Source: Nicotiana tabacum | Lineage: Eukaryota; Streptophyta; Magnoliopsida; Solanales; Solanaceae | NCBI RefSeq assembly: GCF_000715075.1 | Contig: NC_134082.1 | Coordinates: 189,709,948 to 189,773,947, forward strand | Reading direction: 5' to 3' | Length of the DNA stretch: 64,000 nucleotides | In this document: positions 57,270 to 64,000 of the stretch, piece by piece | Position numbering within the stretch: position 1 is the first letter of the stretch | How the letters are laid out: each line of letters opens with the position of its first letter | Made by a program: the position numbers and the translations under genes | The notes under the pieces: generated by a model | Told to the model about the DNA's origin: nothing | What the model saw: only the letters and a program-made list of their open reading frames with translations | The model's database searches: none

Positions 57270-58110
57270 TTATTCTGCAGTTCCCCATATTGTGTCGGCC
57301 TGGTGAAAAGCTTGTTCCAAACGTGGCACTAGATGCTCTAGAGAGTAGTACGGCCCACTCCATTGAGGCGACCAATCATTGTACTCTTTCCATGTATACT
57401 GGTATCCGAGCCCGAAGGTGGTACCATGATTTTTTAGTCGTATTTGGTTTGGTGATACCTTGGAGGTTCTTTCCCAACCTTTTGTCGGATCGAATCCAGA
57501 CCATGCTAGTATGCTTTCTATTTTGTTACTCCACCACTTATCCTTCTTGATGGCATTGAACCGTTCGATGTGATGATAGGTTTTCCCTCCTAGCCTTCTT
57601 CTATGTCCAATGGTCGGGATGGTTTGACTAGTGTAGATGGGGTTACTCTCATCTCCATAGATGATTACCTCCTGGCGGTTCCATTCAAACTTCATGGCTT
57701 GATGTAGTGTGGAGGGCAAGGCTCCAGCAGCATGGATCCATGGGAGGCCCAACAAAAGATTATATGAGGCTAGTATGTCAAGAACTTGGAATTCAACATC
57801 AAACCAAGTTGGCCCCATCTGCAAGCAAAGGTTGATTTCCCCGATCGTGGCCCTTTGTAACCCATCAAAAGCCTTCACATTCATGCTTCCTATCCGTATT
57901 TCATGGAAACCTTTGTCCAACCTTTTCAGGGTGTCTAATGGACAAATCTTTAATCTAGAACCTCTATGAACTAGGACACTAGCAATGAACTTATCTTCAA
58001 ATTATACTGTAATATGCAATTCTCGATTGTGATTCAGACCTTCGGGCGGCAGCTTATCTTCGCGGAAGATAATCTTATGGCTCTCCAGCACTTGACCGAC
58101 CATGTTGGCC
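57270..58110 (-). pseudogene. TAT-3 aspartic protease region with lost active site
   Basis: The frame 57920-57270 reads MNVKAFDGLQRATIGEINLC, WFDVEFQVLDILASYNLLLG and PWIHAAGALPSTLHQAMKFE, a Tat-type protease core, then KWWSNKIESILAWSGFDPTK. Just upstream the active-site loop reads VLVHRGSRLKICPL: the expected catalytic Asp is His (codon 57966-57968). Upstream residues LPPEGLNHNRELHIT are intact. Inactive protease. Confidence 0.82.
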
Positions 58111-58602
58111 ATTTCTCCACCAGTGATATTATTGGGTACATAAGCGTCGCTCAGTACTTTCATCAAGGCATTCTTGTGTGCCCCTGAATTCTATAATAGT
58201 GACAAGATAGATATCTGACCAGGGACTTTGTTCAGATGGTCAACAAGAGAGTATTCCTTTGCCTGCACTTTCTTTCACAGGTCATCTGCCCTAGTCTTAA
58301 TGAGAGGCTACCTTGCAGTGTCATCCTTATTTGAACCTCCCAGGTGTTCAGATGTATAGACTAGTCTAGTTCTAGTTATCCCTTGTGTAGCGTCAGATTC
58401 CTCTACCTTAGTCTTCCCCTTTTGTTGAGTCTCGGCAAAACAATCTCATGGTATTGTTTTTAAGTTGAATGGGGGTACGATTGATACCGTCACAGTAAAA
58501 GGTGTGACCACCTCTACTTCAAATGGAGTGGAGGTGGCTGCAGGTGGAGACACTTCTACTTCGAACAGAACTGATGCAGTTACCTCAACATCGATTGGTG
58601 CC
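58111..58602 (-). pseudogene. TAT-3 gag C-terminal region, cut by ATH-1
   Basis: Minus-strand reading through several stops gives GGEMANMVGQVLESHKI, KVLSDAYVP, and upstream an acidic/Val-rich part (VEVVTPFTVTVSIVPPF). The frame is cut at 58602 by the Athila 5' LTR. The rest of gag and the 5' LTR should be right of ATH-1. Confidence 0.6.
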
Positions 58603-58837
58603 TGATAATAGGTGAAATCTAGGTGATTTAGCTATTATTTATACTTCCGCTTGATTATATTCCAATGACATATTATGGTGAATTGATGAAAAATAGGCTC
58701 TAATTGTGATATGTATACATTGCAGAATGAGGAGCCTATATGATGCTTTCAATAGGATATTGGAATGATTTATGAGCAAGAACAACCCCTCGGAGTCGAG
58801 TGTGCGTAAGGACGAGAAGAAAAAAATGGACGAAATC

Positions 58838-58955
58838 AAGCTCTAGGTGCGCGAAGAAACGCGCGAAGTCGCACAGTAGTTCGCGCGTAAGAAAGGCCAA
58901 GGCAGAATCATGCACGAAGAAACGCGCGATGTTATGCGCGAGCTCGTGCGTGTCC
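58838..58955 (+). repeat. CG-rich cgaagaaacgcgcga repeat in ATH-1 LTR
   Basis: cgaagaaacgcgcga occurs twice (58851 and about 58917), with further gcgcga/ttcgcgcg variants between. It is unusually CpG-dense beside AT-rich flanks and lies 60-180 bp upstream of the TATA box, so it could be a U3 regulatory module. Confidence 0.5.
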
Positions 58956-59014
58956 GGTTCGGAAAAATGTTATTTAGGGTAAAATTGGAAATCTGGAGGG
59001 AAACCCACTTAACC

Positions 59015-59022
59015 TATATAAA
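59015..59022 (+). promoter_or_regulatory. TATA box of ATH-1 LTR
   Basis: tatataaa in the context cttaacctatataaagtc; good match to the plant TATA consensus. Confidence 0.6.
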
Positions 59023-59932
59023 GTCAAGCTTGCCCAAGATTAAAGTATCAAGTTTTTCATAGTTTAGTGGAAGAAATAGAGAGGCAAGAGGCAAGGAGGA
59101 GTTTTAACCATCAAGTTCTTATTTTCCCTTCTTGTTTTTGCTGTTTTGTGATAAAATTGAACTTATTTATGATGAACACTAGTATGAGTGGCTAAAACCC
59201 ATTGTTCTGGGGTCATGCGTGAAACATGAATGTTGTTGTTTGAAGTTTAATTCTACAAAGTTGGTTTATCATATTGGGTTGTTTATTTAATTCTACGTTT
59301 AATTATTTTGCTGAGTAGCTAGCAGTGAAATACTATCTACGAATCTTTAGTTGAACTCGAAAGTGGGAACTTTAGATTGCATATAGAATTAAATAGAGCA
59401 AGTTCTTTAACCCGGGCCTCGGGGAACAGATTTGCAATTGGGATAGACATATACCCAATTGCCTTGCTTGGTTGAAATATGGGAATTGTAAATGCGTTCT
59501 TGTTAATTTTAATACCATAGACATATAGGCGTTGAGTTGACTTGAATAGGCGAGTAAGAACTCGACAGATTCTTATGAGTTATATCAACCCTGTCAATCA
59601 ATAACCCAGATAAATTGATTAGTCATTTTGAGCCAAGAACACAACATGATTGTTGACTATGCCCGTGACCCTGGAATATCTTCTCCTACTGTTTGTTACT
59701 CGTAATGGCTATTTGTTTGGGTACTTGCGTTAGTTAGATTAATTCTTTATAGTTTAAGTAGTAAAACAATTATATCTCTCTTTAGTGAACAATCTCTTGG
59801 GTAGATAAAGAAATTGGGTTTGAATCAGTCAACAGTTAATCATAAGTCTTCGTGGGAACGATACTCTACTCACTACTCTATTACTTGACGATCACGTGCA
59901 CTTGCGTGAGTGTTTTGGTCGCAACGAGTTTT

Positions 59933-59950
59933 TGGCGCCGTTGTCGGGGA
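59933..59950 (+). promoter_or_regulatory. Primer binding site of ATH-1 (tRNA-Asp type)
   Basis: TGGCGCCGTTGTCGGGGA, one base off the usual Athila site with GCCGGGG. It lies a few bases after the LTR end. Confidence 0.88.
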
Positions 59951-60053
59951 CTTAGAAATTAGCTACTTGACTGAATTGAGCTTTTATTACTTATTTATTC
60001 GAGTTTTAACTTTTAGTTCACTTTGTTTGTGCTAATACATGAGTTTCTATTGA

Positions 60054-61470
60054 ATGCGAAGAAGTAGAAGCGCAAATAATTTCCTTCCTCTCGATCCTGA
60101 AATTGAACGAACACTTCACAGATTGAGGAGGGAGGTGGACGCAAGAACCAGAATTGAAAGAGAGTTGTACATCGAAGTTCAACCACAGCCAATTGAGATG
60201 GTAGGTAATGAGGAACGCGCGGTGATTGAAGCCGCAAGGCCCAGTCTGGCTAATATGACCCAGGCTATTGTGAAGCCTGACATCACTGGCACTTTGAGCT
60301 AAAACAATACATGGTGCAGTTGATCCAATCCACAGGGCTGTTTGTGGGTTTAACTCATGAAGACTCGCAGAGGAACATTCAAAATTTCTTGGAAATTCCG
60401 GATACCTACAACTATCTGAACGTTTCCAAGGACTATGTCAGGCTGACATTTTTCCCATTTTCACTGATTGGGGAAGCTAAGGAGTGGTTGAATAAAGAGC
60501 CAGCAAATTCAAACCGCACCTGGGATGATCTGGCGAGGAAATTCTTAATCAAGTTTTTCCCCACTAAGAAAACAAAGGTATTGAGGAGTCAAATTCTTGG
60601 GTTTGAACAACGAGCGGGCGAGACACTGCGTCAAGCATGGGAAAGGTACAAGAAGATGCTCAGAGACTGTCCTCATCATTGCCAGACGGACAAGGTATTG
60701 GTTCACACTTTTGTAGATAGGTTAGATGATGCTTCAAAGATAAATCTTGATTCCATTTGTGGGGGTAGTTGCATGGCCAGACCGTACAGTGAAATCCAAA
60801 TCTTGCTGAATAACTCCACTACTAATGATAATAATTGGTAAGGTGAGGGTGATTCACGAAAGGCAGTTAAGCAAAAATCAGTTGGGTTACTTGAGTTAGA
60901 TGAAGTGTCAGCCATGAGAGCCAATATTGCAAAGCTAGCCAATCATATGACTAGGATGACAATGCAGCAACCATAGAAAATGCAACACCTACAACATATG
61001 ACTATTTGCTGCGAACTCTATGGTGACAGTCATATGAGTGATATGTTCCCCACGAATCCAGAATCTATCTATTATGTGGGGCAACAGAATAGAGGTCCGC
61101 CGAAATAGCATGGATAATACGGGAATTCTTACAATCCAAATTGGAGGAATCATCCCAACTTCTCATGGGGTGGAAATCAGCAAAATCAGAATCAGCATAG
61201 ACCCTAAGGGAATTTCAATCAGCCTCAGAGACCACCCCCAACAAATGGAAGAAAGTACCAATGATCTGCTAAAGAAGTTGTTGATTGACAATCAACAACT
61301 CAGGACCGACTTCAGAAATCTTGAAAGGAAAATGGGGCAGTTAGCAACAAATCAAAACACTAGACCTGTAGGCGCCCTCCCTAGTGATACAGAAAAGAAC
61401 CCTCAAGTGAATGCAGTTACACTTAGAAACGGGAGGGAGCTAGAGGAAGTGCCAAAGTAAAAGAAAGATA
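60054..61470 (+). pseudogene. ATH-1 gag, frameshifted
   Basis: N-terminus at 60054-60302 (basic, MRRSRSANNFLPLDPEIERT), then a frame change just before ELKQYMVQ at about 60300. The capsid at 60311-60841 is typical Athila (IQNFLEIPDTYNY, KDYVRLTFFPFSLIGEAKEW, DDLARKFLIKFFP, AWERYKKMLRDCPHHCQTD). A TAA at 60839-60841 and further stops follow in the QNRGPPK / NPNWRNHPNFSWGG region; another frame change near 61250 restores LLKKLLIDNQQLRTDFRNLE and TLRNGRELEEVPK before a stop at 61458-61460. Gag would package the RNA. Confidence 0.87.
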
Positions 61471-61890
61471 ATCCCATACCTGATGGAGAGTTGATCCCTA
61501 AAGTGACTCAAGAGCAAAAGAATGCTGCTAAAATTTCAGAGCCCGTGGAGGCCCCAAGACCACCACACATTTTCCCCAGAGATTGCAGAAAAAGAATGAT
61601 GATCGCATGTTCACAAAATTCCTCTCTATGTTGAGCCAGGTTCAATTGAATATCCCACTTGTTGATGTGCTTCGTGAAATTCCAAAGTATGCTAAATACA
61701 TAAAAGATATAGCGGCTCATAAGAGAAGATTAACTAAATTTGAGACAGTGGCACTTACTGAGGAGTGCACTTCAAGGGTCCAAAATAAGCTCCCTCAAAA
61801 GCTTAAGGATCCCGGTAGCTTCACGATTCATGTGTGCATTGGCAATATTGATGTGAGTCGTGCTCTTTACGATTTGGGGCGAGCATAAAT
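61471..61890 (+). pseudogene. ATH-1 gag-protease junction
   Basis: After KNAAKISEPVEAPRPP a frame change leads to 61583-61888: NDDRMFTKFLSMLSQVQLNI, PLVDVLREIPKYAKYIKDIA, EECTSRVQNKLPQKLKDPGS and the protease start IGNIDVSRALYDLG, with the catalytic Asp. An extra G at about 61880 shifts the frame right after the active site; ASINLM-type sequence continues in the next frame to a stop near 61917. Confidence 0.85.
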
Positions 61891-61947
61891 CTAATGACCC
61901 TGTCCTTGTTCAAGTAACCGGGCCTGGGAGCTCCAAGGCCCACTACT

Positions 61948-64000
61948 GTGATGTTACAGCTGGCTGACAGATCGATAGCACACCCTGAAGGGGTGATTGA
62001 AGATGTGTTGCTGCAGATTGGGAAATTCATCTTCCCTACTGATTTCATTATCCTCGATTATGAGGCTGATGAACTGGTTCCAATCATATTGGGGCGACCT
62101 CTCTTAGCTACTGGTGATGCAATTATCAAAGTGAGAGAGGGAAAGATGATTTTGAGAGTAGATGACGAGGAAACAGTTTTTAATGTCTACAGAGCAATCC
62201 AACTTCCCCGCCACTATGAGGAGCTCTCAATGATATCTGTTGTTGAGGCTGATGAGCATACTCATTATCCGAGTGTATATCTAGATAATTCTCTGGAGAA
62301 AGCACTTATGTTACTTTATAGCCTGGGGGCTGATGAGGAGGTTGAGGAGATGATGCACATCCTTGCTACATCTTCTACGTACCTGCAAGGGACACACCCC
62401 TTTGAGCCTTTGAATAGACCAGAGGGGCCTCCTCCAAAGCTGTCAATTGAGGAAGCCCCAAAATTGGAACTTAAACCCCTTCCACCTCACCTACAATATG
62501 CTTATTTGGGTGACTCTGACACTTTACCTGTTATTGTCTCGTCTGACTTGTCTAAATTGCAGGAAGAAAAGCTATTGAGAGTGCTACGTGAGCACAAGAG
62601 AGCACTTGGGTGGACTATGTCTGACATTAAGGGCATTAGTCCAGCCTTCTGCATGCACAAAATCCTCATGGAGGATGGGCACAAGCCCAGTGTAGAGAAA
62701 CAACGCCGAATCAATCCAATTATGAAAGAAATGGTAAGAAAAGAAGTGATTAAGTGGCTCGACGCAAGTATTGTATTCCCTATATCAGACATCAAATGGG
62801 TAAGCCCCGTCCAATGTGTACCCAAAAAAGGGGGGATGACTATAGTAGTTAATGAGAATTATGATTTAATACCTACAAGAACTGTCACCGGGTGGAGAAT
62901 TTGCATTGATTATAGAAAATTGAACAATGCCACCCGGAAGGACCAATTTCCCCTCCCTTTTATTGACCAAATGCTTGATAGATTAGCTGGCCAGGAGTAC
63001 TACTACTTCTTAGATGGTTACTCGGGGTATAATCAGATTGTTATAGCCCTAGAGGACCAAGAGAAGACCACTTTTACGTGTCCTTATGGCACGTATGCGT
63101 TCAAGCGAATGCCTTTTGGTCTTTGTAATACACCAACGACTTTTCAAAGGTGTATGATGGACATTTTTACTGACATGGTTGAGAGGTTTTTGGAAGTGTT
63201 AATGGACAATTTTTCTGTGTTTGGATGTTCTTTTGATAACTGCTTGATGAACCTTGATAAAGTGCTTGCTAGGTGTGAAGAGACTAACTTGGTGCTAAAT
63301 TGGGAAAAGTGCCATTTCATGGTACGTGAAGGTATAGTCTTGGGACACAAGGTGTCCAAAGATGGTTTGCAGGTGGACAAGGCAAAGGTGGAAGCGATTG
63401 AAAAATTGCCTCCACCGATATCTGTCAAAGGCATTCGCACTTTCTTGGGCCATGTAGGTTTTTATCGTCGTTTCATTAAAGATTTCTCGAAAATTTCCTC
63501 TCCCTTGTGCAGGTTGCTTGAGAAAGATGTTGCCTTCAAATTTGATAATGCCTGTCTGAAGGCATTCGAGGAGCTGAAAGGAAGGTTGGTTACTGCACCA
63601 ATCATAATTTCTCCGGACTGGGAGCAGCCATTCGAGTTGATGTGTGATGCTAGCGACTTGGTTGTTGGTGCTGTCTTGGGGCAAAGGAGAAATAAGATAT
63701 TCCACTCCATCTACTATGCAAGTAAAACTCTGAATCCAGATCAGATGAACTACATCTTCATTGAAAAAGAGTTGCTTGCAGTGGTGTGGGTGTTTGACAA
63801 TTTCAGGTCATATCTTGTGGGGATCAAAGTCATCATTTACACAGATCATTCAGCCATCAGGTACTTGTTTGAGAAAAAGGATGCCAAGCCGAGACTGATT
63901 CGGTGGGTCCTACTGCTGTAAGAGTTTGATTTAGAGATCTTAGACCGCAAAGGAAAAGAGAATCAAGTGGCTGATCACTTGTCCAGGTTAGAAAATCGGA
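61948..64000 (+). pseudogene. ATH-1 protease end, reverse transcriptase and RNase H
   Basis: A 657-codon frame to 63921. Residues 1-60 end the protease (VMLQLADRSIAHPEG at its start, VPIILGRPLLATGDA). RT spans about residues 230-480: PVQCVPKKGG, WRICIDYRKLNNATRKDQFP, motif A YFLDGYSGYNQI, FKRMPFGLCNTPTTFQRCM, and the catalytic site LMDNFSVFG at residues 418-426, where the second Asp of the usual MDD is Asn. RNase H: MCDASDLVVGAVLGQ, FIEKELLAVVWVF, IYTDHSAIRYLF. After a TAA at 63919-63921 it continues EFDLEILDRKGKENQVADHL to the window edge. Confidence 0.93.

Larger units (their letters stand above)
53957..58602 (-). mobile_element. TAT-3: truncated Tat-type pol region
   Basis: Reading right to left: gag end/protease (58602-57270), RT (56850-55667), RNase H (55663-55427), second archaeal-type RNase H (about 55200-54840) and integrase (54560-53957). 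A second RNase H before integrase defines the Tat lineage. It is cut at the integrase by TAT-2 and in the gag region by ATH-1, and has no LTR in the window. It appears to be the oldest element here. Confidence 0.88.
58603..59925 (+). repeat. 5' LTR of ATH-1
   Basis: Begins tgataataggtgaaatc and ends near ttttggtcgcaac, about 1.32 kb, normal for Athila. Contains a CG-rich repeated motif (58838-58955) and a TATA box (59015-59022). The 3' end is approximate because the terminal CA is not unambiguous. Confidence 0.8.
58603..64000 (+). mobile_element. ATH-1: Athila-type element, 5' part
   Basis: 5' LTR, tRNA-Asp-type primer binding site, gag, protease, RT and RNase H in order; integrase, the envelope-like region and the 3' LTR would be right of the window. 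The five bases before the LTR are gtgcc, the expected target duplication. Frameshifts in gag and protease and a mutated RT active site make it inactive. Confidence 0.9.

Overview
This 64 kb window is plant nuclear DNA made almost entirely of transposable elements inserted into one another. It is most likely from a nightshade (Solanaceae), probably Nicotiana. The reasons are a tobacco-type SINE with a (TTG)n tail, chromovirus LTRs of the TGTGATGACCC type, and Tat-type elements primed by a tRNA-Arg-like site. I see no complete host gene, tRNA, rRNA or CRISPR array. The only host-gene-like sequence is a broken prolyl 4-hydroxylase fragment inside a DNA transposon. The organism call is inference from family resemblance.

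Layout. TAT-1 (1-6835, +) is the 3' end of a Tat/Ogre-like Ty3-gypsy element: tandem arrays, polypurine tract and a 3.3 kb 3' LTR. CACTA-1 (6836-11230, resuming at 21151-21628, +) carries a Tnp1-like transposase remnant, an intron-containing prolyl 4-hydroxylase fragment, an unidentified antisense coding-like fragment, and subterminal repeats ending in TAGTG. TEK-1 (11231-21150, -) is a Tekay/Del-type chromovirus without a Gag core; it carries a SINE at 15125-15250. TAT-2 (21629-53956, +) is a Tat element in which RT is fused to the integrase end by an internal deletion. Its 5' LTR holds CACTA-1 and TEK-2, and its 3' LTR holds TEK-3. TEK-2 (23791-33818, +) is a chromovirus with no coding capacity, flanked by a perfect CAAAC duplication. 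TEK-3 (41085-51748, +) is a nearly full-length chromovirus broken by stop codons. TAT-3 (53957-58602, -) is the truncated pol of a Tat element that reads toward TAT-2. ATH-1 (58603-64000, +) is the 5' part of an Athila element, from 5' LTR through RNase H, and runs off the right edge.

Nesting, read from the breakpoints: TAT-3 is the oldest host. TAT-2 sits in its integrase and ATH-1 in its gag region. CACTA-1, TEK-2 and TEK-3 sit in TAT-2 LTRs. TEK-1 and TAT-1 sit in CACTA-1, and the SINE sits in TEK-1. The deepest chain is SINE in TEK-1 in CACTA-1 in TAT-2 in TAT-3. The 5' LTR of TAT-1, the left end of CACTA-1, the first ~2.2 kb of the TAT-2 5' LTR and the rest of TAT-3 should lie left of the window; the rest of ATH-1 and the gag of TAT-3 should lie right of it.

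All polyproteins carry stops, frameshifts or lost catalytic residues, so none looks able to move by itself. The most interesting unexplained signal is a short hairpin with a constant AGGA loop and a stem that changes by paired substitutions. It lies 15-19 nt before the 3' LTR of all three chromoviruses, including the non-coding one. Others are a six-unit higher-order repeat inside TAT-1, a primer-binding-site-like copy inside Tat LTRs, and sharply uneven LTR divergence in TEK-1.
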